A stretch of 64,000 nucleotides of DNA from Magnetospirillum fulvum (GTDB lineage: Bacteria; Pseudomonadota; Alphaproteobacteria; Rhodospirillales; Magnetospirillaceae). Both the position numbers and the translations under genes were made by a program. Location of the stretch: assembly GCF_900108475.1 (NCBI RefSeq), contig NZ_FNWO01000001.1:124001-188000 (forward strand), given 5' to 3'. Positions 9,451 through 19,164 of this stretch are shown here, one piece after another (the first letter of the stretch is position 1; the number at the start of each line of letters is the position of its first letter). The notes beneath the pieces are model-generated. The model was not told the origin of the DNA. It saw nothing but the letters and a program-made list of their open reading frames with translations, and made no database searches.

Positions 9451-10230
9451 ATGGATCATTTTCCGCTCAAGCGACCCCATTTCTTCTTTACCACCGCTCC
9501 TTTGCCCTGCCCCTACGTCGCCGGGCGGCTCGAGCGCAAGATCGTCACCGAGTTGAACGGAGCCGACGCCGAGGGTCTGCACGAAGCGCTGTCGCGTGCG
9601 GGCTTCCGCCGCAGCCACTCGATCGCCTATACCCCGGCCTGCCCCGGCTGTTCGGCCTGCATTCCGGTGCGGATCGTCGTCGATGGCTTTGCCCCCGGCC
9701 GCACCATGCGCAAGATTGCCCGCGCCAACGCCGAACTGGTCGCCCGCAAGGTTCCGGCCAAGGCCACGGCGGAGCAGTTCCGTCTGTTCGCGCGCTATCA
9801 GGAATCCCGCCATGCCGGGGGCGACATGGCGCTGATGGGCTTTTACGATTACCGCTCGATGGTCGAGGACAGCCCGGTCGATACCTTCCTGATCGAATTC
9901 CGCCGTCCCGATGGCAGCCTCGCCGCCGTCTGCCTCGCCGACCGGATGAGAGACGGATTGTCGGCGGTCTACAGCTTCTTCGACCCCGATCTCTCCCACC
10001 GCAGCCTGGGCACCCAGGTGGTCCTGTGGCTGATCGCGCAGGCGGGCGAAATCGGGCTGCCTTATGTCTATCTGGGCTACTGGATTTCCGACAGCCGCAA
10101 GATGTCCTATAAGGCCCGCTTCCGCCCGCTCGAAGCGTTCGGGCCGGAAGGGTGGCGGGGGTTCGACCCGCCCTTGCCTCAGCGCGCCGCCTCGTCGGAC
10201 GACGACCAGCCGCCCCCCAGCGCCTTGTAG
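9451..10230 (+). CDS. bpt: Aspartate/glutamate leucyltransferase (Bpt/Ate family)
   Basis: Bpt transfers leucine from leucyl-tRNA to N-terminal Asp or Glu of proteins, marking them for ClpS-ClpAP degradation in the bacterial N-degron pathway. The 259-residue protein has the N-terminal cysteine-rich segment TPACPGCSACIPVRI (about 62-76), then ARYQESRHAGGDM, and the C-terminal YLGYWISDSRKMSYKARF. Length is normal for the family. Its last 52 bp overlap the 3' end of the convergent outer-membrane factor gene. Arginyl versus leucyl specificity is assigned from the bacterial family, not from a residue I can point to. Confidence 0.92.
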   Translation: MDHFPLKRPHFFFTTAPLPCPYVAGRLERKIVTELNGADAEGLHEALSRAGFRRSHSIAYTPACPGCSACIPVRIVVDGFAPGRTMRKIARANAELVARKVPAKATAEQFRLFARYQESRHAGGDMALMGFYDYRSMVEDSPVDTFLIEFRRPDGSLAAVCLADRMRDGLSAVYSFFDPDLSHRSLGTQVVLWLIAQAGEIGLPYVYLGYWISDSRKMSYKARFRPLEAFGPEGWRGFDPPLPQRAASSDDDQPPPSAL

Positions 10231-11594
10231 AGCCCGACCAGGGCTTGAAACCGGGCCAGCCGAGCCTGGGCCAGCAGATCCTGTGACGAGAACAGGGTCT
10301 TCTGGGTGTTCAGCACGGTGGTAACGTCGATTGTGCCCCCCCGCATCAGCGATTGGGCGATCTCGAACGCCCGCCGCGACGTCGCCTCGGCGACGCGCTG
10401 CTCCTGCTCCGCCGCTTCGGTCTTCTCGACCGCGACCAGCGAATCCTCGACGTCGGAAAAGGCCGAGACCACCGCCTTGCGGTAGGTCTGCACCAGTTCA
10501 TCCCACCGCGCCCGCTTCTGCTCGACCGTCCCCGCGATCTTGCCGCCATCGAACAGCGGAACGGTGACGCTGGGACCGATCGAGAACAACAGGCTCTGAT
10601 GGGTCATCATCTTGGCGAGGTCGATGCTTTGAAAGCCGCCCTGGCCGGTCAGCGAGATGCTGGGGAACCAGGCGGCACGGGCGACGGTGATGTCGGCATT
10701 GGCTCCGCGCAGGTTGGCTTCGGCCGACAGCACATCGGGACGGCGAACCAGCAATTCCGACGGCAGGCCCGGAGCGACCTCGGGCACCGCCAGCACATCC
10801 AACGTCTCGGGCTCCAGCGCCAACTCCTCGGGCAGGCGACCGACCAGGATCGCCAGGGCGTTGCGCGACTGTCTGATCTGCTTTTCCAGCGGCGGGACGC
10901 TGGCCCGCTGGGCGGCGACAACCGATTCCTGCTGGGCGACGTCGAGCGAGGTTGCCGTTCCCGCCGCCAGACGGTCGCGATAGGCCGCCAGCACCGCCTC
11001 GGCATTGGCCACCGACTCCCGCGCCAGCCGCAACCGCTCGCCATAGCCCAGGATGTCGAAATAGGTGGTGGCAATCGAGGATTGCATCGTCAGCATCGCC
11101 GTCTGGTAGTCGAAGCGGCTGGCTTCGGCCGCCGCCGCCGCCGAATCGACCCCGGCGCGGTTCTTGCCCCAGAAATCAATCTCATAGCTGGCGCTGACGG
11201 TCGCGCCATAGGTGGTGGTGTAGGTCGGCTTGCGGCTGACCACGCTCGAACTGCTGCTGGTCGCCATCGAGGCGCGGCCACGGGTCGCGCTGCCATCCCC
11301 CGTCAGCGAGGGCAACAGCGCTCCTCCGGCGATCTCGACCTGGGCCTCGGCCTGACGCACCCGGGCCATCGCGGCGGCGATATCGAAATTGCCCCGCATC
11401 GCGTCCTGCATCAGCGCGTCGAGCCGGGGCGAGCCGAACCGGCGCCACCAATCGGGCGAGGGCCACTCGGCGGTATGGCTGGCCCCGCTCCAGGCGGCGG
11501 GCGGCGGCACGGCAGGGACGGCATAGGGATCGCCAATCGAGCAGCCGCCCAACAAGACGGCCAGGGCCAGGGGATAAGGAAGCGTTCGAATCAC
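10179..11594 (-). CDS. RND efflux outer-membrane lipoprotein, NodT/OprM (OpmB-like) family
   Basis: This TolC-like channel would carry drugs across the outer membrane for the adjacent RND pump. The product is 471 residues with a lipoprotein signal ending in the lipobox LLGGC (about residues 13-17 of the mature start) and two outer-membrane efflux repeats (for example ADITVARAAWFPSISLTG). I chose the GTG at 11594 as start: GGAGG lies seven bases upstream and the codon overlaps the preceding permease stop as GTGA. The longer reading to 11633 would extend the signal peptide oddly. Its 3' end overlaps bpt convergently. Confidence 0.92.
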   Translation of the reverse strand: MIRTLPYPLALAVLLGGCSIGDPYAVPAVPPPAAWSGASHTAEWPSPDWWRRFGSPRLDALMQDAMRGNFDIAAAMARVRQAEAQVEIAGGALLPSLTGDGSATRGRASMATSSSSSVVSRKPTYTTTYGATVSASYEIDFWGKNRAGVDSAAAAAEASRFDYQTAMLTMQSSIATTYFDILGYGERLRLARESVANAEAVLAAYRDRLAAGTATSLDVAQQESVVAAQRASVPPLEKQIRQSRNALAILVGRLPEELALEPETLDVLAVPEVAPGLPSELLVRRPDVLSAEANLRGANADITVARAAWFPSISLTGQGGFQSIDLAKMMTHQSLLFSIGPSVTVPLFDGGKIAGTVEQKRARWDELVQTYRKAVVSAFSDVEDSLVAVEKTEAAEQEQRVAEATSRRAFEIAQSLMRGGTIDVTTVLNTQKTLFSSQDLLAQARLARFQALVGLYKALGGGWSSSDEAAR

Positions 11595-14500
11595 GGGGCA
11601 ACCTCCATCCGCCGCTCGCGCCGGTTCCGCCACCAGCGGGACAGACGGGCCAGCGAAAGATAAACCACGGGGGTGGTGAACAGGGTCAGCATCTGCGACA
11701 GCAGCAGACCGCCAACGATGGCGATGCCGAGCGGTTGGCGCAGCGCGCCCACCGGCCCGGAGGCCAGCGCCAGCGGCAACGCGCCCAACAGCGCGGACAG
11801 GGTGGTCATGGTGATCGGGCGGAAGCGGATACGGCAGGCTTCACGGATCGCCTGATCGGGGGTCAGGCCGCGCCGCTCGGCGGTGATGGCGAAATCGACC
11901 AGCAAGATACCGTTCTTCTTGACGATGCCCATCAGCAGGAACACGCCGATCACGCTGATCAGGGTCAGCTCGGTCCCGGTGACGAGCAGAGCCAGCAGCG
12001 CCCCCAGCCCGGCCGAGGGCAGGGTCGAGAGGATCGTCAGCGGGTGCAGCGTGCTCTCGTAAAGGATGCCGAGCACGATGAAGATCGTCAGCAGTGCCGC
12101 GCCGATCAGGATCGGCTGATCGCGGGCGGTGTCGGCAAAGGCTTTGACGTTACCGGCCGGAGCGATGCGAATGGTGGCGGGCAGGCCGATCTCACGCCCG
12201 GCCTGCTCCATCCGCTCTGCCGCGATGCTGAGCGGGGTGCCGGGCGACAGGTTGAAGCTCAACGTCGCGGTCGGGAATTGCTCACGATGGGCCACCGTAA
12301 CCGGCGAGGTCCCGTACTCGAACCGGGCCAGCGCGTCGAACGGAACCAGGGTGCCGTCGGTGGCGGTAACCCACAATTGATGGAGCGAATCCGGGTTTTC
12401 GGTGTGTTTGCGATCGACCTCCAGCACAACCTTGTACTGGTTGCGCTGGGTGTACATCGTCGCCACCTGCCGCTCGGCGTAGGCGTTCTGCATCACCTGA
12501 TCGATCGCGGCGACATTGACCCCCAGACGGGCGGCGGCATCGCGGTCAATCACCACCTGGAATTGCGGCATCGCGATGTCGAGGTCGCTCGAAATATCGG
12601 CAAGCGCAGGATCCTTCTTCAGACGCTCGGCCAGCTTCGGGGTCCATTCCTTTAATTCCTCAAGGGAATCCGACGACAGCGCGAACTGGAACTGCGCCCG
12701 TCCCCGGTTGCCGCCGACGCGGATATCCTGACCGGGCTGCATGAAGGCGGTGACGCCGTCGATCTTTGCCAGCTTGGGCCGCAAGCGGTCGATCACGTCC
12801 TGGGCGCTCGCCTTGCGCTGGTCGATCGGCTTCAAGGTAACGAACATCCGCCCCTGGTTGTTGAGGCCGCCATCGCCGCCCGAGCCGATGAACGAGGCGA
12901 CCCCCTCGACCGCCGGGTCGGACAGAACCACTTCGGCGACTTTCTGCTGGCGATCGGCCATCGCCCGGAACGAGATATCGACCCGCGCCTCGACCGAGGT
13001 GAAGATCATCCCGGTATCCTGGGGCGGAAAGAACCCCTTGGGCACCACTCCGTAGAGATAGATCGTCAGCCCCACCGCCGCGAAGGTCACCCCCAGCATC
13101 AGTCGGGGAAAGGCCAGGGCATGGACCAGACCGGCCTCGTAGACCCGTTGCATCCAGGCCATCGCCGCTTCGCCCGCCCGCGCCGGGAGCCAGGGCCGCC
13201 CGCCCGGCTTCGCCCGCGCCATCAGATAGCCGAACAAAGCCGGGGTTACCGTCAGGGACACCAACGCCGAAGCGGCGATCGCCACCGAAAGCGTCACCGC
13301 GAATTCACGGAACATCCGGCCGATAATGCCGCCCATGAACAACAGCGGGATGAACACGGCAATCAGCGACAGGGTAATCGAGATCACGGTAAAGACGATT
13401 TCCGACGCGCCCTTGATCGCGGCATCAATTGCCGTCTCGCCCGCTTCGATATGACGGGAGATGTTCTCGATCATCACAATGGCGTCATCGACGACAAAAC
13501 CGACCGAGATGATGATCGCCAGCAGCGAAATCGTGTTGAGGCTGTAGCCCAGCAGCGCCATCGCCGCGAACGTCGCCGCCAACGACAAAGGCACCGTCAC
13601 CGTCGCGGCCAGAGTCGGCGTCGCCCGCCCCAGCGACAGATAAACCACCAGCACGACCAGAAAGATCGAGATCAGCAAGGTCGTTTCGACGTCGGCCAGG
13701 GTATCGCGGATATTTCCGGTGCGGTCATTGACCACTGTGACCGTGGTTCCGGCCGGCATCCAACGCTGCAACTGGGGCAGAATGGCGTGAATGCGCTCGG
13801 TGGTTTCGACGACGTTGGCCCCGGGCTGCTTGCTGATCATCACGATCACGGCGCGGTCGCGATTGTACCACCCGGCCTGACGGATGCTTTCGACCGAATC
13901 CGTCACCTGGGCGATCTGAGACAACCGCACGATCGCCCCGTTCTGCGCCCGGATGATCAGCGGCTCATGCCCGGCCGCGTTGAAAATCTGATCGTTGGTG
14001 GCAAGGCTCATCGCCTCCTTCGGGCCGTCGATGCTGCCCAGCGGCTGGGCGACGTTCGATTGGGCCAGAACGCTGCGAATCTCCTCGAGCGACAGCCCCA
14101 TCGCCGACAACCGGCCGGGATCGACCGCGACCCGGACTGCCGGTTTATCGGCCCCGCCGAGGAACACCCGCCCGACCCCATCGACCTGCGATATACGCTG
14201 GAGCAAGATCGCGTCGGCGGCGTCGTAGATCTTGCCCGGCGGCAGACTCTGCGAGGTCACCGCCAAAATCATGATTGGCGCGTCGGCCGGATTCATCTTG
14301 CGAAAGGTCGGTGGCGTCGGCAGATCGACCGCCAATTCGGCCCCGGCCGAATTGATCGCCGACTGCACATCCTGGGCCGCGCCGTTGATGTCGCGCTCCA
14401 GGTCGAACTGGACGATGATCGAGGTCGAGCCCCGGTTGCTGGTCGAGATCAGTTCGGTGACCCCGGCGATCTCACCCAGCCGCCGCTCCAACGGGGCCGC

Positions 14501-14689
14501 GACCGTCGCCGCCATCGTCGCCGGATCGGCTCCGGGTAGCCGGGCCATCACCATGATGGTGGGAAAATCGACCGAGGGCAGCGGTGCCACCGGCAATCGC
14601 TCGAACGCCACCATTCCAGCCAGCAGCATCCCCAGCGCCAGCAACAGGGTGGCAACCGGACGGCGGATGAACAGTTCGCTCGGGCTCAT
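11591..14689 (-). CDS. mdtC: RND efflux permease, MdtC/MuxC type
   Basis: This is the second inner-membrane RND transporter of a two-permease pump that exports drugs or metabolites using the proton gradient. The 1032-residue protein begins LFIRRPVATLLLALGMLLAG and has PLPSVDFPTI, QFDLERDINGAAQDVQSAIN (the MdtC-like variant), GFVVDDAIVMIENISRHIE in helix TM4 with the paired Asp residues, and PTAGL-like SAGLGALLAL near the end. It overlaps the first permease by four bases (ATGA) and the outer-membrane factor by four (GTGA), which favours fixed stoichiometry. Substrate is not predictable from sequence alone. Confidence 0.93.
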   Translation of the reverse strand: MSPSELFIRRPVATLLLALGMLLAGMVAFERLPVAPLPSVDFPTIMVMARLPGADPATMAATVAAPLERRLGEIAGVTELISTSNRGSTSIIVQFDLERDINGAAQDVQSAINSAGAELAVDLPTPPTFRKMNPADAPIMILAVTSQSLPPGKIYDAADAILLQRISQVDGVGRVFLGGADKPAVRVAVDPGRLSAMGLSLEEIRSVLAQSNVAQPLGSIDGPKEAMSLATNDQIFNAAGHEPLIIRAQNGAIVRLSQIAQVTDSVESIRQAGWYNRDRAVIVMISKQPGANVVETTERIHAILPQLQRWMPAGTTVTVVNDRTGNIRDTLADVETTLLISIFLVVLVVYLSLGRATPTLAATVTVPLSLAATFAAMALLGYSLNTISLLAIIISVGFVVDDAIVMIENISRHIEAGETAIDAAIKGASEIVFTVISITLSLIAVFIPLLFMGGIIGRMFREFAVTLSVAIAASALVSLTVTPALFGYLMARAKPGGRPWLPARAGEAAMAWMQRVYEAGLVHALAFPRLMLGVTFAAVGLTIYLYGVVPKGFFPPQDTGMIFTSVEARVDISFRAMADRQQKVAEVVLSDPAVEGVASFIGSGGDGGLNNQGRMFVTLKPIDQRKASAQDVIDRLRPKLAKIDGVTAFMQPGQDIRVGGNRGRAQFQFALSSDSLEELKEWTPKLAERLKKDPALADISSDLDIAMPQFQVVIDRDAAARLGVNVAAIDQVMQNAYAERQVATMYTQRNQYKVVLEVDRKHTENPDSLHQLWVTATDGTLVPFDALARFEYGTSPVTVAHREQFPTATLSFNLSPGTPLSIAAERMEQAGREIGLPATIRIAPAGNVKAFADTARDQPILIGAALLTIFIVLGILYESTLHPLTILSTLPSAGLGALLALLVTGTELTLISVIGVFLLMGIVKKNGILLVDFAITAERRGLTPDQAIREACRIRFRPITMTTLSALLGALPLALASGPVGALRQPLGIAIVGGLLLSQMLTLFTTPVVYLSLARLSRWWRNRRERRMEVAP

Positions 14690-17600
14690 GCCGCCCTGCC
14701 CCGCCGCAGCCGGTCAAGCGCCAGATAGATCACCGGCGTGGTGTAAAGGGTGAGGAACTGACTGAGCAGCAGGCCACCGACGATCGCGATGCCCAAGGGA
14801 CGGCGCAATTCGGACCCAGTCCCGCTGTCGATCGCCAGCGGGATCGCGCCCAACAGCGCCGCCATCGTCGTCATCATGATCGGACGAAACCGCAGCGCGC
14901 AGGCCTGACGGATCGCCTCCAGCGGTGGGTGCCCTTCGACCCGTTCCGCCTCCAGCGCGAAGTCGATCATCATGATCGCGTTCTTCTTGACGATGCCCAT
15001 CAGCAGCAAGATGCCGATCAGCCCGACCAGCGACAGATCGTTGCCGGTGAAGGACAAGGCCAGCAACGCCCCGATTCCGGCCGAGGGCAAGGTCGACATG
15101 ATCGTCAGCGGGTGGATGAAGCTTTCATACAGCACGCCCAACACAATGTAGATCACCACCAGCGCCGCGACGATCAGCCAGGGCTCGTTCTTCAGCGAAG
15201 CGCGGAACTCGGCGGCGTCGCCGGTGAAATCGCCCGCGATCGTCTCGGGCAGCCCCATCTCGGCCTCGATCGCGCCGATTGCCTCGATCGCCTGCCCCAG
15301 CGACGCGCCGGGAGCGAGGTTGAAGCTCAGCGTCACCGCCGGGAACTGACTCTGGTGGATCACCACCAGCGGCGCGGTCTTGCGGGTCACCGTCGCCACC
15401 GCCGACAGCGGCACCAACGAGCCGTTCGACGAGCGGAGATAGATCGATTCCAGCGCATCCGGACCCAACTGGAAGTCGGGCGTGACCTCAAGGATCACAT
15501 GATATTGGTTGACCTGGGAATAGATCGTCGAAATCTGGCGCTGGCCGAACGCGTCATAGAGGGTGTCGTCGATCACCTGAGGCAGCACCCCCAACCGCCC
15601 GGCTTTGTCGCGGTCGATCGTGATCTGGGCGACCAGGCCGCCTTCTTGCGCGTCCGAGGCGAGATCGGTCAGCAGCGGCGAGGCCCGCATCCGCTCCAAC
15701 ACCCGGGGCGCCCACTCCGCCAGTTCGGCGGCATCGACGTCGGCCATGGTGTATTGGAAGCGGGTCCGGCTGGTGCGCGGGCTGATCTGGATATCCTGAG
15801 CGGCGCGCAGATGGACCTGAATCCCCGCCACCGGGGCCAGTTGACGCGACAGCCGGGTGATCACCTCCTCGGCCGTCGCCTCGCGCTTGCGCCGGGGCTT
15901 TAACACGATCGTCAATTGCCCGGTATTGGCGGTGATGTTGGTCGGCCCCGCTCCCAGGAACGACGCCACCCCGGCGACGTCGGGATCCTGGCGGACGATC
16001 GCCGCCACTTGGCCCTGCAACTCCGTCATCGCCGAAAACGAGATTTCCGGGCGGGCATCGGTGGTCGCGACAATCAGACCGGTATCCTGCGACGGCAGGA
16101 AGCCCTTGGGCATCGCGACATAGAGCGCCACCGTACCCACCAGCGTCGCCACCGCCAGCCACAACGTCGCCGTCTGCCGCACCAGCACCCAATCGAGCGA
16201 ACGGGCATAGGCGGCGGACAAGGCCAGGAACAACCGCCCCGAGCGTGCCTCGCGGTCGCCGCCCTTCAGCATGTGGGCGCACATCATCGGGGTCAGGGTC
16301 AGCGACACCACCGCCGACACCACCACCGCGATGGTCAGGGTCAGGGCGAATTCGCGAAACAGCCGCCCGACGATCCCGGTCATGAACAGCAGAGGAATGA
16401 ACACCGCCACCAGCGACACCGTCAGCGAGACGATGGTGAAGCCGATTTCGCGCGCGCCTTCCAGCGCGGCCTCGAACGGCTTCATCCCCTTCTCGATATA
16501 GCGGACAATGTTCTCGATCATCACGATCGCATCATCGACGACAAAGCCCGCCGAAATCGTCAGCGCCATCAGCGACAGATTGTCGAGCGAGAACCCCGCC
16601 AGCGACATCACCCCAAAGGTGCCAATCAGCGACAAGGGCAGCGCCACTGCCGGAATCATCGTCGCGCGCGGGCTGCGCAAGAAGCCCCAAATCACCCCGA
16701 TCACCAGCAGAACGGTCAGAGCCAGGGTGAATTCGACGTCGGCAACCGAGGCGCGAATCGTTTCGGTGCGGTCGGCCAGCACCGAAAGCGTTATCCCGGC
16801 CGGGATCGACAATGCCAGATCGGGCAGCTTTGCCTTCAACCGATCGACCGTCTCGACGATATTGGCCCCCGGTTGGCGCTGGACGTTGAGGATCACCGCG
16901 GGCTTGCCGTCGTGCCAGCCGCCGACACGGGCGTTCTCGACCCCCTCGATCACCTCGCCGACATCGCGCACCCTGACCGGCGCGCCATTGCGCCAGGCGA
17001 TCACCTGGGCCGCATACCCGGCGGGCGTGGTGATCTGATCGTTGGCCCCCAGCGACAAAGACTGGGTGACGCCATCGAAGCTGCCCTTGGGCAGATCGAC
17101 ATTGGCCTTGGCCAGCGCTGTCCGCACCTCCTCCAGCGACAGATCGTAGCCCGACAGCCGGGCCGGATCGATCCGCACCCGCACCGCGGGACGCTGGCCG
17201 CCTTCGACCACCACCCGACCGACTCCGCCGATCTGGCTCAATTTCTGCGACAAAAGCGTGTCGGCAACGTCATTGACGGCGGTAATCGGCAAGGTCTCCG
17301 ACCGCAACGCCAGGGTCAGGATCGGCGGGTCGGCCGGGTTGACCTTGGCATAAGCGGGGGGATAGGGCAGATTGTCCGGCAACACCCCGTTGGCGGCGTT
17401 GATCGCCGCTTGAACATCCTGCGAGGCAACGTCGATATTCTTCGACAGGTCGAATTGCAGAGTGATCGCGCTGATTCCCTGCGAACTGGTCGAGGTCATC
17501 GTCGTCAGACCGGGGATCAACCCGAACTGGCGCTCAAGCGGAGTCGTCAACAACGACGCGACCGTGTCCGCGCTGGCTCCCGGCAGGCGGGTGGTAACCT

Positions 17601-17736
17601 GGATGGTGGGAAAATCGACCTGAGGCAGCGCCGACACCGGCAGCATGCGAAAGCCCAGCAGCCCGCCCAAAACCACCGCGAAAGCCAGCAACCAGGACGC
17701 AATCGGCCGACGAATGAACGGCTCGGAAATGTTCAT
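14686..17736 (-). CDS. mdtB: RND efflux permease, MdtB/MuxB type
   Basis: This is the first inner-membrane RND transporter of the pump. The 1016-residue protein begins PFIRRPIASWLLAFAVVLGG and has ALPQVDFPTIQVTTRLPGAS, PLERQFGLIPGL and NPADPPILTLAL, features of MdtB rather than MdtC. TM4 carries GFVVDDAIVMIENIVRYIE with the proton-relay Asp pair. The membrane-fusion protein gene lies 49 bp upstream. In E. coli, MdtB and MdtC form a mixed trimer and both are needed; the same is expected here because the two subunits keep the distinct B and C signatures. Confidence 0.93.
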   Translation of the reverse strand: MNISEPFIRRPIASWLLAFAVVLGGLLGFRMLPVSALPQVDFPTIQVTTRLPGASADTVASLLTTPLERQFGLIPGLTTMTSTSSQGISAITLQFDLSKNIDVASQDVQAAINAANGVLPDNLPYPPAYAKVNPADPPILTLALRSETLPITAVNDVADTLLSQKLSQIGGVGRVVVEGGQRPAVRVRIDPARLSGYDLSLEEVRTALAKANVDLPKGSFDGVTQSLSLGANDQITTPAGYAAQVIAWRNGAPVRVRDVGEVIEGVENARVGGWHDGKPAVILNVQRQPGANIVETVDRLKAKLPDLALSIPAGITLSVLADRTETIRASVADVEFTLALTVLLVIGVIWGFLRSPRATMIPAVALPLSLIGTFGVMSLAGFSLDNLSLMALTISAGFVVDDAIVMIENIVRYIEKGMKPFEAALEGAREIGFTIVSLTVSLVAVFIPLLFMTGIVGRLFREFALTLTIAVVVSAVVSLTLTPMMCAHMLKGGDREARSGRLFLALSAAYARSLDWVLVRQTATLWLAVATLVGTVALYVAMPKGFLPSQDTGLIVATTDARPEISFSAMTELQGQVAAIVRQDPDVAGVASFLGAGPTNITANTGQLTIVLKPRRKREATAEEVITRLSRQLAPVAGIQVHLRAAQDIQISPRTSRTRFQYTMADVDAAELAEWAPRVLERMRASPLLTDLASDAQEGGLVAQITIDRDKAGRLGVLPQVIDDTLYDAFGQRQISTIYSQVNQYHVILEVTPDFQLGPDALESIYLRSSNGSLVPLSAVATVTRKTAPLVVIHQSQFPAVTLSFNLAPGASLGQAIEAIGAIEAEMGLPETIAGDFTGDAAEFRASLKNEPWLIVAALVVIYIVLGVLYESFIHPLTIMSTLPSAGIGALLALSFTGNDLSLVGLIGILLLMGIVKKNAIMMIDFALEAERVEGHPPLEAIRQACALRFRPIMMTTMAALLGAIPLAIDSGTGSELRRPLGIAIVGGLLLSQFLTLYTTPVIYLALDRLRRGRAA

Positions 17737-17785
17737 ATTGGATGCCCCTCAATCGCCGGGCGCGACGTGGTCATGGCGGTTCGCC

Positions 17786-19078
17786 TCACCGGCCTTGCTC
17801 TTGAGCCGGAGCCGGAGCAGGCGGAATCGGAGTCGCGACCGGAACAGAGGCCGGTGCCGCCGCACCCTTGGCGCGATCCTCGGGCAGGCTGATCTTCGAG
17901 CCCGGTTTCAGCTTGGCAACGCCGTCGGTAACGATCACCTCGCCCTCGTCCAGCCCGGAATCGATCAGCGCCTGCTCGGACTCGATCGCACCCACCGTGA
18001 CCGGACGCATCTCGACTGTCTTGTCCGGGGTGACGTGGAAGACATAAGGCCCTTGCGGTCCACGCTGCACCGCCGGAAGCGGCACCACCAATCCGGCGCG
18101 GCGAACGTCGAGCAGCAGCCGCACCGTGACGAATCCGCCCGGCCACAGCCGCCGCTCGGCATTAGGCAACACCGCCTTCAGTTTGATCGTCCCGGTGGTC
18201 TGGTCGATCTGGTTGTCGATCAGTTCCAGTTCGCCCGCATCGATCACGCCGCCCTTGCCATCCGACTGGGTCGCCAGAACGGTCAAGCGCTTGCCTTGGG
18301 CCATCTGCTCGTTGATCGCGGTCAGAGTCTGTTGCGGCAGAGTGAAAATAACCGCGATGGGCTGGACCTGGGTCAGGGTGACCAGCCCGGTGGTGTCCGA
18401 GGCGCGAACGATATTGCCGCGATCGACCAGCCGCAACCCGGCCCGGCCGTCGATCGGAGCGGTGATCACGGTATGGCTGAGTTGGACCTTGGCCGAACTG
18501 ATCGCCGCTTCGTCGGCGCGAACCGTCGCTTCAAGCTGACGGACCTGAGCACGCTGGGTATCGACGCTTTGGCCGGTGACGCGGTCGCCCAGGGCGACAT
18601 AGCGGGCGAGATCGCGCCGGGCCGCATCAAGCTGGGCCAGATCCTTGTCGCGGGTGGCCAGGGACTGCTCGAAGGCGGCCCGATAGGTGCGCGGGTCGAT
18701 CTGAGCCAGCACGTCGCCCGCCTTGACGTCCTGGCCCTCGCGGAACAGCACCTCGATCAGTTCGCCATCGACCTGAGAGCGCACCGTAACGGTGTTGAAC
18801 GCCTGCACCGTCCCCAGCGCGTTGAGATAGATCGGGACGTCACGCCGCGACACGGCGGCGGTCAGCACCGGCACCGGACGTCCTTCCGGCCCGCCGGGGC
18901 CTCCGGGGCCACCGGGGCCACCCTTGGCGGGAGCGGAGCGCGATCCGCTTGAGGCCAGCAATCCGGAGGTCAGGCCGGGAAAGAAAAAATAAGCCGCCAG
19001 ACCAAGGCCGACCAGAACGGCGACGGCAATCGCCAGCCGCCGGAACGCGGTGCTGTTGTTAGGCTGGTGTGAAGACAC
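17786..19078 (-). CDS. mdtA: RND efflux membrane-fusion protein, MdtA/MuxA type
   Basis: This periplasmic adaptor joins the RND permeases to the outer-membrane channel. The 430-residue protein has an N-terminal membrane anchor (LAIAVAVLVGLGLAAYFFF) and a short glycine-proline linker of repeated GGP units at about 53-64. The lipoyl/barrel-sandwich domain contains TVTVRSQVDGELIEV and SHTVITAPIDGRAGLRLVD. A proline- and alanine-rich tail ends the protein. The start is GTG at 19078, with AGGGAG eight bases upstream. It is the promoter-proximal gene of the four-gene operon. Confidence 0.93.
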   Translation of the reverse strand: MSSHQPNNSTAFRRLAIAVAVLVGLGLAAYFFFPGLTSGLLASSGSRSAPAKGGPGGPGGPGGPEGRPVPVLTAAVSRRDVPIYLNALGTVQAFNTVTVRSQVDGELIEVLFREGQDVKAGDVLAQIDPRTYRAAFEQSLATRDKDLAQLDAARRDLARYVALGDRVTGQSVDTQRAQVRQLEATVRADEAAISSAKVQLSHTVITAPIDGRAGLRLVDRGNIVRASDTTGLVTLTQVQPIAVIFTLPQQTLTAINEQMAQGKRLTVLATQSDGKGGVIDAGELELIDNQIDQTTGTIKLKAVLPNAERRLWPGGFVTVRLLLDVRRAGLVVPLPAVQRGPQGPYVFHVTPDKTVEMRPVTVGAIESEQALIDSGLDEGEVIVTDGVAKLKPGSKISLPEDRAKGAAAPASVPVATPIPPAPAPAQEQGR

Positions 19079-19140
19079 GCCGTCAACTCCCTTTGGCTCG
19101 GTCGCGGCGAGGATTATGGCCGCTAGCCACGTTTATTGTC

Positions 19141-19160
19141 TGTAACAGAGGGTAACCCTC
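19141..19160 (-). promoter_or_regulatory. Candidate operator/promoter region upstream of the RND operon
   Basis: The 86-bp gap between the hydrolase stop and the mdtA start holds the near-continuous palindrome GAGGGT-A-ACCCTC (19148-19160). Read on the minus strand, it overlaps a direct repeat of GTTAC spaced 10 bp. This is a plausible site for a TetR-like repressor of the pump, but no regulator gene is adjacent. It could equally be a minor hairpin after the hydrolase gene. Confidence 0.3.
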
Positions 19161-19164
19161 GCCC

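Noticed and set aside
13121-14539. 472-codon plus-strand open frame
   Set aside because: Antisense to mdtC with highly biased Arg/Asp/His content; no recognisable fold.
15916-17892. 658-codon plus-strand open frame
   Set aside because: It lies wholly opposite mdtB and mdtA, is full of Arg, Gln and His in the manner of antisense frames of GC-rich genes, and has no ribosome site or domain.
18896-18931. Short tandem repeat of Gly-Gly-Pro codons in mdtA
   Set aside because: It is a normal low-complexity linker inside the coding region, not a CRISPR or variable repeat of note.
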